Assembly (NCBI GenBank): GCA_949840805.1
Contig: CATKXR010000027.1
Coordinates: 1 to 56,669 of the forward strand
DNA length: 56,669 nt
Direction of reading: 5' to 3'
DNA from: an uncultured Lachnospiraceae bacterium
GTDB taxonomy: Bacteria; Bacillota; Clostridia; Lachnospirales; Lachnospiraceae
Under the pieces are notes generated by a model. That model searched no databases. It was not told the origin of the DNA and was given only the letters and a program-made list of their open reading frames with translations. The stretch's first letter is position 1. The number at the start of each line of letters is the position of its first letter. This document shows, in pieces, positions 40,174-49,900 of this stretch. A program made the translations under genes and the position numbers.

Positions 40174-42390
40174 TTAAGGATGCTGGATATACCGGTTGTC
40201 AAACACAAATAGATTCTGTTCCTTTTCCTCTGCGGGACGTTCTGTGGATTCCCTGTCCACACTTATAATCAGATTGCCGTTTTCATCTCGTACATCATAC
40301 AGCCATCCCTCCCGGATTAAAGTCCGTATGATCTGATAAATTCTTACGCTGGTATCCACATACCCCTTCTCCATATACAGATAATCCACATCCGCATACT
40401 TCAGGTACTTAAGAAAGTTCGGCGCATTAGCCACCACCTCGGGATTCCCCCAATAGCCAGACACATCCAAATACGACTGGACCCAGCAGGGAAAAGACAG
40501 TACTCCGGGATGCTCCCCTATGGCAATCACCCTCGTTTCGGGACTTGCAGCCAAAATATCCCATATTGCAGCGCTTCCCCATGCCGCCCTTGCTTCCTTC
40601 TCCGCCTCCGTATGGGAGTAATATCCCTTGTGGGCAAGATGGATTCCCCCGTTTCCCAAAGCCCATGCCCAGTTGGTCAGGCCGCACAAAAGCACACCAT
40701 AAAACCATACCGGCCAAAGAACGCCTGCCGTCCATTTCCAATACCTGCCGCTATGATGTTCCAGCCAAATGCAGCCGGCCAAAATCATCAGCCCATAGGT
40801 AAGCATGTAATAATTGCCATCAATCTGCAGCAGGGAGTGCAGGCTTACCAGGTCGATAAACAACAGGGCAGCCAAAAGGAGGACTAAAAAAGAAAAACCT
40901 TTTCCGATCTTTTCTTCTTTCCTCCTGCAGGCCAAAAGACACAGCAGGAAAACAAAAAATACCAGCGGCAAAACGCCTCCCCATGCAATAATCACATGGG
41001 CCATATCGTCTCCCTGAGGATTTAAAAGAATCCCATAGAGACGCCCTGCCAGAAAACGCCACTGCTCCTGCGCTGTCATCCCGCTTCCTGCCGCCGGAAA
41101 ACCGGCCGCGTAAAACGGATATTTTACCTGAAATCCCATTTTCTGAAGAACCTGGTAAAAAATCGAAGTCACAGGCACTCCCACCAGATGCAGTGTCCGT
41201 CCCCATATCCCCCCTAAAACTCCGACGGCCAAAGCAAGGAACATCCAAACGCGGACACGCACCTTTTTGCCCTGTCCGAAGGTCCAAAACCGCCTCACGC
41301 ACAGCCAGCAGAAAGCCACTCCCCCGACCGCCGTGGAAAACACAACCGCCGTAGGCTTCATGGCAAGACTTACGCAGCCTGCGGCCGCTCCCATGACCAG
41401 CCATTCCCGGTTTTTTTCTTTCTCGTACATGACCACCGCCTGCACCATCAGGAGCTGGCAGAACAACGTCATCATATCCGCTTTGGCCGTACCGGACATA
41501 TTCATGATCCCCGGAACGGATGCTGCCAGGAAGGGTACCCAGAGAGCCTTCTCCCTGTCCATATAGACTGCCGCAATATCATATAAAACCAGCAATGTAA
41601 GCCCGGAAACCCACAAATTCATAGCTGTGGTAAAGCTGTGGGAAGGCAGTCCGGCCATGGGCAGGGTCAGCGCCTCCCACCCTTTCGGATATGTGTAGGC
41701 AACTCCCAGTGTCTTCAGATTTTCGTAAATGCCATGGCCGCTGTCCAACATTATATGGGAACGGACGCCATACCACAGACTGTCAAAATCAACCGATATA
41801 TTCAGCCTCCCGGCCTGTAAAAACAATAAAGCCAGGATTGCCGCCGCCATTGCGGCAGAAGCCGGAGACAGCTTCCAGGCAGAACGTTCTTTTTTCTCCC
41901 GTTTCCGGATTTCCGAGAACAGCAAAACCACTCCGCTGACAAGAACCCACATGCGCAGCTTTCTGATACTGCCAAGCCTTACAAGAGACAGAAGGCAAAA
42001 TACAAGAATGGTTCCCGCTGCTCCCAGAAAAAACTGCCAGCTCACCCCCGGTCGGCTCTGCCTTCCCCCGATCCGCTTTCCGAGCAAAATTAAATACGCC
42101 ATATAGCAGCCGGTGAACAGTATGGGCAAAAATATCATATGGATCCAGGAGAAAACAGCCGTCACCACTCCCACGGCGCCCCACACCTGCATCGTATTCT
42201 TCCCTCTGGAAAAAATCAGAAACAAGACCAGCCACAGGCACAAAACTTCAAGCATCATAAAGTGATAATCTTTCTGGGAAATATGCCAGGAAAGCACTCC
42301 TGCACCAATCAGTTTCCACGCAGAGTATAAGGTTATCCCGACAGCCAGAACCCCGGCAAGCCGCAACGCTGTCTTTTCCCTTTCCTTCAT
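40174..42390 (-). CDS. Very large polytopic membrane protein of the operon
   Basis: The 738-residue product starts MKEREKTALRLAGVLAVG at 42390, overlapping the gmhA stop by 4 bases (ATGA). It has about 14-16 hydrophobic segments and a short soluble tail with LYDVRDENGNLIISVDRES. LNISVDFDSLWYGVRSHIML near 210 is an acidic loop plus Trp/Tyr pattern as in glycan-handling membrane proteins. I cannot assign a family with certainty: GT-C glycosyltransferase or O-antigen-type polymerase are the options. Confidence 0.65.
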   Translation of the reverse strand: MKEREKTALRLAGVLAVGITLYSAWKLIGAGVLSWHISQKDYHFMMLEVLCLWLVLFLIFSRGKNTMQVWGAVGVVTAVFSWIHMIFLPILFTGCYMAYLILLGKRIGGRQSRPGVSWQFFLGAAGTILVFCLLSLVRLGSIRKLRMWVLVSGVVLLFSEIRKREKKERSAWKLSPASAAMAAAILALLFLQAGRLNISVDFDSLWYGVRSHIMLDSGHGIYENLKTLGVAYTYPKGWEALTLPMAGLPSHSFTTAMNLWVSGLTLLVLYDIAAVYMDREKALWVPFLAASVPGIMNMSGTAKADMMTLFCQLLMVQAVVMYEKEKNREWLVMGAAAGCVSLAMKPTAVVFSTAVGGVAFCWLCVRRFWTFGQGKKVRVRVWMFLALAVGVLGGIWGRTLHLVGVPVTSIFYQVLQKMGFQVKYPFYAAGFPAAGSGMTAQEQWRFLAGRLYGILLNPQGDDMAHVIIAWGGVLPLVFFVFLLCLLACRRKEEKIGKGFSFLVLLLAALLFIDLVSLHSLLQIDGNYYMLTYGLMILAGCIWLEHHSGRYWKWTAGVLWPVWFYGVLLCGLTNWAWALGNGGIHLAHKGYYSHTEAEKEARAAWGSAAIWDILAASPETRVIAIGEHPGVLSFPCWVQSYLDVSGYWGNPEVVANAPNFLKYLKYADVDYLYMEKGYVDTSVRIYQIIRTLIREGWLYDVRDENGNLIISVDRESTERPAEEKEQNLFVFDNRYIQHP

Positions 42391-43055
42391 TCCTGCCGTT
42401 CCTCTCCGAAAAACCGTTCCTCCAGCAAAAGGCACAATGCATGGTATACAGGCAGGTGAAGCTCCTGGATCTTAAAAGTCTCCTGTTCCGGCACTACCAC
42501 CGCCTTATGAGCCCGCCTGGCCAGCCTGCCTCCATCCTTTCCCGTGAGGCCGACTACCTTCATTCCTTTGGCCCTCGCCACTGTCACGGCATAATCCACA
42601 TTTTTTGCGTTGCCGGAAGTGGAGATCCCCAGAAACACATCCCCCTCCGTGCCATATCCGCAGACCTGCTGGGCATAGACCATATCTGCGTCCACATCAT
42701 TGGCAAATGCTGTGGACAGCCCGGGATGGCCGTTCAGCGCAATGGCCGGAAGCCCTCCCTGAAGGCAGTCCGCAAGCCGCATGCCATTTTCTTCATCCTC
42801 TGCCGCAAGCCGTTCTTTCAATTCCTTCGGCAGCTCTCTGGCTTTTACAAAGCCCTTCATCAGCTCCCCGACTATATGTTCTGCATCCGCGCAGCTTCCC
42901 CCGTTTCCGGCAATCAAAAGCCTGCCTCCACGCGCAAAACATTCCTCCATAATGCCATATACTTCTATAATGCTTCCGCAGACCGGCTCCAGCGACGGAT
43001 ACCGCCGTGTCAGATCCTTTAAAATACTCTCCTGCCTTTCATTCAGAGTGGCCAT
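42387..43055 (-). CDS. gmhA: Sedoheptulose-7-phosphate isomerase
   Basis: The 222-residue SIS-domain protein begins MATLNERQESILKDLTRRYP after AGGAGGACAAGAAAGGC; earlier ATGs (43091, 43148) lie within gmhB. LLIAGNGGSCADAEHIVGEL, FANDVDADMVYAQQV, LGISTSGNAKNVDYAV and FKIQELHLPVYHALC match GmhA, with the catalytic Glu and His. It converts sedoheptulose-7-phosphate to D-glycero-D-manno-heptose-7-phosphate. A stretch of about 15 acidic residues (ELPKELKERLAAEDEENG) is present before the active-site loop, as in other GmhA-like forms. Confidence 0.92.
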   Translation of the reverse strand: MATLNERQESILKDLTRRYPSLEPVCGSIIEVYGIMEECFARGGRLLIAGNGGSCADAEHIVGELMKGFVKARELPKELKERLAAEDEENGMRLADCLQGGLPAIALNGHPGLSTAFANDVDADMVYAQQVCGYGTEGDVFLGISTSGNAKNVDYAVTVARAKGMKVVGLTGKDGGRLARRAHKAVVVPEQETFKIQELHLPVYHALCLLLEERFFGEERQE

Positions 43056-43077
43056 GCCTTTCTTGTCCTCCTGGTTT

Positions 43078-43716
43078 TCATCTGCTTTCATTTTCACTTT
43101 TGAGTATCGCACAGGCGGCGTCAACAAGTGTCTCGGAGTAAATATCACAGGGAAGCATCCCCCTTTCCTGCCGTTCTTCTGATCTCCCCGGAGATTTTTC
43201 CTCTCCCCCTGACCGGCTTATCAGCTCTTTATAAATTCCTGCCCCATAGCCGGTTCCCACCAGCACGGTACGGACGCCGAAGTTTTTTCCCGCTTCCACA
43301 TCAATCAGCTTATCCCCGATCATCCAGGAATGAGCCTTGTCCACGTTAAAAATCTGCTCTGCCTGCTCAAACATCCCTGTGTCCGGCTTCCGGCAATGGC
43401 AGCATTTCCGATACTCCCCGTCTCCGTATTCAGGATGATGGGGACAATAAAAAAAACAGTCAATCTCCGCGCCTAAGGGCCGCAAAAGGCCGTTCATATA
43501 TTCATGAAGAGCTTTCACGTCCTCTTCCCGATAATATCCCCTGGCCACACCGGCCTGGTTGGTCACTACCACAAGCTTGTAACCGTTCTCCTTAAATCTC
43601 CTAAGGGCTTCCGGCACTCCGTCTAAAAACCGCAGATCCTCTTTTTTATGCAGATAATGCACTTCCTCATTCAGTGTGCCGTCCCGGTCTAAAAATATTA
43701 CCCGCTCCATTTTCAT
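43078..43716 (-). CDS. gmhB: Heptose-1,7-bisphosphate phosphatase (HAD family)
   Basis: RVIFLDRDGTLNEEVHYL (HAD motif I), LVVVTNQAGVARGYYREED (motif II), FYCPHHPEYGDGEYRKCCHC with the four zinc ligands (Cys-x-His and two Cys), RKPDTGMFEQA and MIGDKLIDVEAGKNFGVRTV (motifs III-IV) identify GmhB. It removes one phosphate from heptose bisphosphate. The C-terminus is longer than usual, by about 25 residues (SRSGGEEKSPGRSEERQERG). The start may be the ATG at 43710, six bases after GAGAGG. It lies 4 bases after hddA. Confidence 0.93.
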   Translation of the reverse strand: MKMERVIFLDRDGTLNEEVHYLHKKEDLRFLDGVPEALRRFKENGYKLVVVTNQAGVARGYYREEDVKALHEYMNGLLRPLGAEIDCFFYCPHHPEYGDGEYRKCCHCRKPDTGMFEQAEQIFNVDKAHSWMIGDKLIDVEAGKNFGVRTVLVGTGYGAGIYKELISRSGGEEKSPGRSEERQERGMLPCDIYSETLVDAACAILKSENESR

Positions 43717-43720
43717 CCTC

Positions 43721-44791
43721 TCAGATTGGAAACTCGTACTCCCCGCCAGCCGTTTTTACCTTCACCCGGCTGTAGTCCCATCGGTTCTCATCCGCCACCC
43801 ACGCCTGGGCGCCACGCAGCTCAAAATTCCAGTCCGTAAGCTGTCCGCCTACCTGCTCTAACCGCTGCGCAACCTTATGCTTTACATTATACGGGCAGTA
43901 CATCAAAAGATACCCGCCGCCGCCGGCTCCTAAAAGCTTGCCCCCAAGGGCTCCTGCCTTCAATGCCTCCGCATACAGCTCGTCAATCTGCGGATTGGTA
44001 ATCTTGCTGCTCATCCGCTTTTTGCTCTGCCATCCATAATCTAAAAGCTTTCCGAAGCTGTGCAGGTTCCCCTTGAGAAGTTCATCCTTCATGGCATAGG
44101 CCAGGGCCTTTACCTCGCACATGGCATCAAAAGCATCCTTTTTTTCATAATTTTTCACCTGGTCCCGGATAATATTCGCCGACACGTGAATATTTCCCGT
44201 GTAACACAAAAGCAGGTTATACTGAAGCTCGTGGATAATATCCTTCTTAATCCGGAGAGGATTCACCACCACGTCATTGCGCCCGTGAAATTCGATAAAA
44301 TTAAACCCGCCGAAAGCAGACGCATACTGATCCTGGTATCCTCCGTCAATCTTTAAATCCTCCCGCTCCACCTGGTATGCCAGATCCGCCAGCCCGTAAC
44401 TGTCCATCTCCACACCCTTCCACCGCGCCATGGCAATCAAAAGAGCCACCATCACCGTGGAAGAAGTTCCAAGGCCTGAACCAGGCGGCGCATCACACTG
44501 TAAATACACCTCGCAGCCTTCGCTGATCTCCATAGCCTTCAGCGCGGCCGTCACCAGATCCAGCCTGCCGTCATAGACATAATTCTCGTGGGCATTATAC
44601 TTTACCGTCATGTCAAAATCCAGGGAATGGACAATAATCTGGTCGTCCTTCCTTGGCACGATGGAACAATAGGCATATTTGTTGATTGTACTTCCGATGA
44701 TCGCCCCGCCCTGTTCCACACAGAAGGGAGCCACATCTGTCCCGCCGCCGCCGAAGCTGATCCGGAGCGGCGCTCTTCCTCTGATTACCAT
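43721..44791 (-). CDS. hddA: D-glycero-alpha-D-manno-heptose-7-phosphate kinase
   Basis: The 356-residue GHMP-family kinase opens MVIRGRAPLRISFGGGGTDV (substrate-binding start), carries the ATP loop PPGSGLGTSSTVMVALL near 110 and the C-terminal motif LGGKLLGAGGGGYLLMYC. GHMP kinases with this N-terminus in a gmhA/gmhB/hddC context make heptose-1,7-bisphosphate in the alpha form. It overlaps the hddC stop by 7 bases and has its ribosome site GGAGGAGGGAG within that gene. Confidence 0.93.
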   Translation of the reverse strand: MVIRGRAPLRISFGGGGTDVAPFCVEQGGAIIGSTINKYAYCSIVPRKDDQIIVHSLDFDMTVKYNAHENYVYDGRLDLVTAALKAMEISEGCEVYLQCDAPPGSGLGTSSTVMVALLIAMARWKGVEMDSYGLADLAYQVEREDLKIDGGYQDQYASAFGGFNFIEFHGRNDVVVNPLRIKKDIIHELQYNLLLCYTGNIHVSANIIRDQVKNYEKKDAFDAMCEVKALAYAMKDELLKGNLHSFGKLLDYGWQSKKRMSSKITNPQIDELYAEALKAGALGGKLLGAGGGGYLLMYCPYNVKHKVAQRLEQVGGQLTDWNFELRGAQAWVADENRWDYSRVKVKTAGGEYEFPI

Positions 44792-45510
44792 ACAATAACT
44801 CCCTCCTCCACATCCTTCATAAACCGGTAATAATCCTCCGGCACCCCGATATCGATAAAATAACCGTCATTGACAAATCCGCCCAGCCGCATGCCCCCGG
44901 ACAGCCACTTTGGAATCATATCCTTCTCCAGGGAAACCTTTCCCTCCGGGATATCCTCCAAAAGCTCCCGCTTCATCCGGTATACGCCGCCGTTAATGGT
45001 TCCCGGCCCTGCCTCTTTTGCCTTTTCATTAAAACCTGTCAGATATCCGTCTTCCAGCACTGCCTGCCCGTACCGGGACACATCCGGAACCTGCCGCAGC
45101 ACCAGCGCCATGTCCAGCTCTTTTTCCTTTTGAAGCCGTACCAGTTTGCCGTAATCAATCTGATACAAAGTATCTGCATTCAGCACGAAAAACGCATCCT
45201 CCGTCACCAGCCGCCCGGCGTTTTTGATGGCTCCGGCTGTGCCTAAAAGCTCCTCCTCATAGGCATACCTCACTGTCATCCTCTGCCCGTCTGCCATTTC
45301 AAACCGGCTTCCGTCTCCAAAATACTCTTCCACCATAGAGCCCTTATAACCTACCGCAAATATAATATCTGTAATTCCATGGCGGGACAGCTCACAGACC
45401 ACATATTCCAAAAAAGGTTTATCACCGATCAGCGCCATGGGCTTCGGCCTGTCGCTTACCACGCTCCGAAGCCGCGTTCCCAGCCCGCCTGCCAATAAAA
45501 TCGCCTGCAT
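44785..45510 (-). CDS. hddC: D-glycero-alpha-D-manno-heptose-1-phosphate guanylyltransferase
   Basis: The protein (241 residues from the ATG at 45510, after AAGGAGAGAAGT) begins MQAILLAGGLGTRLRS, then RPKPMALIGDKPFLEYVV, FFVLNADTLYQIDYGKL and IDIGVPEDYYRF, as in HddC. It makes GDP-D-glycero-alpha-D-manno-heptose. Another in-frame ATG (45528) lies 18 bases upstream. It is the first gene of the leftward operon. Confidence 0.92.
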   Translation of the reverse strand: MQAILLAGGLGTRLRSVVSDRPKPMALIGDKPFLEYVVCELSRHGITDIIFAVGYKGSMVEEYFGDGSRFEMADGQRMTVRYAYEEELLGTAGAIKNAGRLVTEDAFFVLNADTLYQIDYGKLVRLQKEKELDMALVLRQVPDVSRYGQAVLEDGYLTGFNEKAKEAGPGTINGGVYRMKRELLEDIPEGKVSLEKDMIPKWLSGGMRLGGFVNDGYFIDIGVPEDYYRFMKDVEEGVIVW

Positions 45511-45615
45511 ACTTCTCTCCTTATCCATGCCGAGATTATATCATTTTATTCATAAAAATTCCACTATCTTCATAAAATAGTAAATTCATGGCATGCTTTC
45601 TTAATACAGTTCCTT

Positions 45616-45644
45616 AGTATAGCTCATTCCTTCATGGATGTCCA
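45616..45644 (-). promoter_or_regulatory. Promoter of the heptose/dideoxyhexose operon
   Basis: Minus-strand -35 TGGACA (45644-45639), 17-base spacer and -10 TATACT (45621-45616), about 100 bases upstream of hddC. A second TATAAT-like box lies closer (near 45537-45542) without a good -35. Confidence 0.5.
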
Positions 45645-45711
45645 ATCTTTTTTACATGTTGGTTCTTCCAGACGGCCGCCCGGCTTTTAAAGGGAATTCT
45701 ATTTACAAGGA

Positions 45712-45740
45712 TTTACAAATTCGGCAGAAAACGCTATACT
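45712..45740 (+). promoter_or_regulatory. Promoter of azlCD
   Basis: Plus-strand -35 TTTACA (45712-45717), 17-base spacer and -10 TATACT (45735-45740), about 35 bases before azlC. The -35 is the second copy of a short direct repeat ATTTACAA. Confidence 0.6.
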
Positions 45741-45776
45741 CATAGCCATAAAAACACTGTAAAGGAGTTTCTCCCT

Positions 45777-46496
45777 ATGAAAACCACGGATTGTAAATCT
45801 CCCGTCCAGAAAGCCTTCCTGGCCGCCTTTCCCCACACCATCCCCATCTTCGCCGGCTTCTGGTTCCTGGGACTGACCTATGGCATTTACATGAACGCAT
45901 CCGGCTTCACCTTCTGGTATCCCATGCTGATGGGGCTTACCATCTTCGCCGGCTCCATGGAATTTGTGGCGGTAAACCTGCTTCTGGGGGCCTTTAACCC
46001 CTTACAGGCTTTGACCATGACTTTGATGATCAACGCCCGCCATCTGTTTTACGGAATTTCCATGCTGGACCGATATAAAAATACCGGCTGGAAGAAATTT
46101 TATCTGATTTTCGGTATGTGCGATGAGAGTTTTTCGATCAATTACACTGCAAGTATTCCCAAGGATGTGGATAAGGGATGGTTCATGTTTTTTGTAACCC
46201 TCCTGAACCATTGCTACTGGGTATTCGGCGCGGCTCTAGGAGGCATCTTCGGCTCGATGCTGACAATCAATACCAAAGGGCTGGACTTTGTTATGACTGC
46301 CATGTTTGTGGTGATTTTCCTGGAGCAATGGCTGAAAGAAAGATCTCATATCAGCGCTTATCTGGGATTGGGACTTTCTCTGCTTTGCCTGCTGGTATTT
46401 GGCGCGGACCGGTTTATCATCCCTTCCATGCTGGCCATCCTGGGAACCTTAACTTTGCTGCGCAAACCCATTGAAAAGGGAGGTGAAACCCTGTGA
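45777..46496 (+). CDS. azlC: AzlC family branched-chain amino acid permease subunit
   Basis: The 239-residue membrane protein has [20 protein letters not shown] and [16 protein letters not shown] near the start, then [32 protein letters not shown] and CDESFSIN, the conserved AzlC motifs. About seven membrane segments are expected. With AzlD it exports branched-chain amino acids. The downstream azlD starts within its stop codon. It is oriented opposite to its polysaccharide neighbours. Confidence 0.93.
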   Translation: MKTTDCKSPVQKAFLAAFPHTIPIFAGFWFLGLTYGIYMNASGFTFWYPMLMGLTIFAGSMEFVAVNLLLGAFNPLQALTMTLMINARHLFYGISMLDRYKNTGWKKFYLIFGMCDESFSINYTASIPKDVDKGWFMFFVTLLNHCYWVFGAALGGIFGSMLTINTKGLDFVMTAMFVVIFLEQWLKERSHISAYLGLGLSLLCLLVFGADRFIIPSMLAILGTLTLLRKPIEKGGETL

Positions 46497-46819
46497 CCGT
46501 AATCCAGCAGATTATCACAATTACCATGATTATTCTGGGTACCATGCTTACCCGGTTCCTGCCCTTTTTCCTCTTTTCCCCGGAGAAACCGACTCCTCAA
46601 TATGTCCGGTATCTGGGTAAATTCCTTCCGTCTGCCGTTTTCGGGCTGCTGATTATCTATTGTCTGAAAAATGTCAGCCTGTTTTCTGGAAGCCATGGGA
46701 TTCCTGAAACAATTTCTATCCTTTTGGTCATTGCCCTCCATCTATGGAAGCGGCAGATGTTAATCTCGATCGCCGGCGGCACCATCTGTTATATGCTTCT
46801 GGTCCAGCTTGTATTTTGA
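46493..46819 (+). CDS. azlD: AzlD family small membrane partner
   Basis: The 108-residue protein has three or four hydrophobic segments and the [14 protein letters not shown] segment typical of AzlD (a conserved Thr-Arg in the first helix). It starts with GTG overlapping the azlC stop (GTGA), with the ribosome site GGGAGGTGAAACC inside azlC. It is required with AzlC for transport. Confidence 0.9.
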   Translation: MTVIQQIITITMIILGTMLTRFLPFFLFSPEKPTPQYVRYLGKFLPSAVFGLLIIYCLKNVSLFSGSHGIPETISILLVIALHLWKRQMLISIAGGTICYMLLVQLVF

Positions 46820-46867
46820 TGGAAGCCCTGTCAGGCAAAGGCTGTATCCTCTGCCAATCCTGCAATA

Positions 46868-46928
46868 TAAAAAGTAACCGTCCAGGCTCCTGGTGTCAGA
46901 TCCAACCGTGAGCCGGAACGGTTACTTT
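46868..46928. terminator. Bidirectional terminator between azlD and the giant glycosyltransferase gene
   Basis: AAGTAACCGT (46872-46881) pairs with ACGGTTACTT (46918-46927), flanked by A- and T-runs, so it works for both strands. It ends just before the stop of the 46930 gene. Confidence 0.8.
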
Positions 46929-46929
46929 T

Positions 46930-49900
46930 TTAGGAATGCTGAAAATCTTCTTCAATCCTCTTCCATGCCGCGTCCATGCTGAAATGAGCCCGGATATATT
47001 CCTGAGTCCTTCTGCAAAGCTCCCTGCATTCCTCTGTATCCCGGTAAAGCTCTGCCACCGCAACTGCAAACCTCTCCGGATCATCCTCCACCAAAAGCAC
47101 GTCCTCCACTACGGGAATCCCCTCGGCTCCGATGGATGTGGTGACAATGGGCGCCCCGTTGTAAATGGCCTCCACCACTTTTCCCTTTACGCCTGCCCCG
47201 TACCGCAGAGGCACCACAACGACTCTGCACTCTCCATACAAGCGTGACAGCTCCTCCTCAGACACAAATCCCCTGATAACGATTCCGTTTCCCGGCTGTT
47301 CCAACGCTTTTATCTCCTCTGTCACCTTAGAACCAACCACGATAAATTCCGGCGCCGCCTCCCCGGCTTCCTCCATATTTCTCCGGATCAGGGGATAGAT
47401 ATCCCTGGCAAACCAGAGCACCGCGTCCGCATTGGGCGGATGGGCGAAGCCCCCCACAAACAAAAGCCCCTGCCTCCTGGCAAAATCTTCCTGCAGGTTT
47501 TCCTTAAACTGGTCAAACACATAAGCCGTAATATCCTTCACGTAGATCGTCGGATCCATGGCACGGATGGCATCCCGTTCCACATAAGACGGATAGTAGG
47601 ATACCGCCGCTTTGCTCATAAGCGACAGCTCCACGGATTTCCAGTACTCCGCCTCCTCCCGTTTCTGCAGGTCTCCTGTAAGCTGGAACTCCCGCCCTTC
47701 CCGCAAAAAATGCAGGTCATGGCCATAATAGATCACCTTCATATCCGTATTATCCAGAATATAATCAATATATTTGGAGGCAATATGAGGCCGGTTCAAA
47801 TAAGCCACCGCAATGTCATCTCCATGGTCCCGCAGCCAGTCCCATATTTTCACCTGGTACTCCGCCCCATACAAGATCTCGATGCCCATCTGCTGGAGTA
47901 CCGTAGAATAAGGTTCCTCATGGAGAAAATTATCCCCCAGGAACTTGACCACATATCCTTTTTTTATAAACATTTTCAAATACTGGAATGTAGTCTTGGA
48001 ACCTGCGTCCCGGTCATACGTAGGCACATAATGGTCCACCACCAGAATGATCTTTTTTCCCATGCTCCGCTCCCTTGCCCGGAACGGATCGGGATTCCCG
48101 TCATTCTCACACTGCATGGCAAACTCCGCCGCCCATTTTTCCTTCAGCTTTTTACTATTTTCCACCTGATAACGCTTCAGCCCTGTTCCCTGTACATCGG
48201 TGCCATTGGAGATTCCCTCAAAATGGACCACCTTGGAAAGCGGCTGATACACCACCCGGTATCCCGCCTTTCTCACTTCAAAAGCAAGATCCGAATCCTC
48301 ACAGTAAGCCGGCGCAAAACGGGTGTCAAACCCTCCGATCTGCTTCCACAGCCAGGCAGGCAGCAGAATCGCCGCGCCGGAAATATAGTCCACATCTTTC
48401 ACATAATTATATTCCGGCTTGTCCGGGTCGTCCAGCCGCCCGTAATTCCATCCGGAACCGTCACTCCAGATAATGCCCCCTGCCTCCTGCAGGCGCCCGT
48501 CCGGATATACCAGCTTTGATCCTGCCATGCCAACAGACGGATCCGACTCGATAAGGCTTACCAGAGAACTCAGCCACCCGGCTGTAACCTGGGTGTCGTT
48601 GTTTAAAAACATGATATATTCTCCCCTGGCCTTCTTTGCCGCCTGATTGCAGTTTTTGAGAAATCCCTGATTTTTCTTATTCCTGCAGATCACAAGCCCT
48701 TCTGCAAAATCCTCCAGCCTCGATGTGGCATCCGTGGACACATCATCCGCTATCAGGACCTCATAGCTGACATCTTTTGTGTATTTCAAAATGGACACCA
48801 GACAGGCATACGTATAGTGGATCTGGTTGTACACGGGAATTACGATCGACACCTTGGGTTTGTCCTGCCTTTTAAAACGAAGCTTTCCGTACTGCCGGTA
48901 AATTTCCCCAATATGAAAATCCCCGTCCCGCAGATTTTTCCCTTCTTCCGTAGAGTACAATTTAGCAGACTGAATAGGGTGAAGCACATATTCCTTCTTG
49001 TACTTCAGCCGCTTTCTCTCCAGGGAACCCGGCGGGTATTTTTTATTGACCTGCTCCCCCAGCTTCCGTTTCGCCTTAAAAATGAGAGCCTCGTGGCGGT
49101 TCAGATAGGAAAGGGTCTTTCCCATTTCCCCTACTTCCCTTCGCAGATCCCCGATCATGATTTCCAGGTTTGTCACATGGTTATTGGTCAGCCGCTGAAC
49201 CTCCGTCAGCTTGCGGATCTGCACATCCTTTTCCCGGGTATGGATTTTCATCTGCTCGATCCGTTCTCTTGCCCGCGCCAGTTCGCTCTCCATCTGCTGA
49301 ATCTCCACAGGCCCATGGGAACAGACCATATAATTGCCCAGATAACGCTTCTGGTTTTCTCCATGGACATAATTCTGAAAGCTGGCTTCCATCTTCTTAT
49401 ATACCGCTTCCAGTTCCGATGTGACCGCAAAGGCGGCCAGTACATCTCTCAGCCCCAACTGCCCCATCAGGCTGCTGTACTGTTCATAAAAATAGTAAAG
49501 AACCCGGTATTTCACAAAATGCTCCGGCACCGGGAACAAGAACACCCACTCATAATCCAGGCAATAATCGCCTTCCTCAGTGGCCAGGATATTTTCCAAC
49601 AGAATATCGATATTCGAAATTCCATTGGACATGTCCTCTTCCAACAATGTAAGCTCCGCTTCCTCCAGGCCTTCGCCAAATATCTCCAGAAACTCATCCG
49701 TTCTGGCAAATCTCTCCCTGCCCTCCTCATCCACATCATCAAGCCGTTCCATAGCCGCTTTCAATGCCTTCAGGGGAAGGTTCCCTTTTGATATCTCCTG
49801 TCCGGCCTTCTCCGCCCATGTCATGCCCTTCAAATATGGAAAAAGCACCGCGTTCCTGTCCTTCTGGCACTCTGGCTCCACGATTTTCACCGCCCGGTAC

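Noticed and set aside
47440..49791. Long plus-strand open frames (359 and 324 codons) opposite the multidomain glycosyltransferase
   Set aside because: The minus-strand frame shows unmistakable GT2 and GT4 motifs; the antisense frames have mirror composition only.
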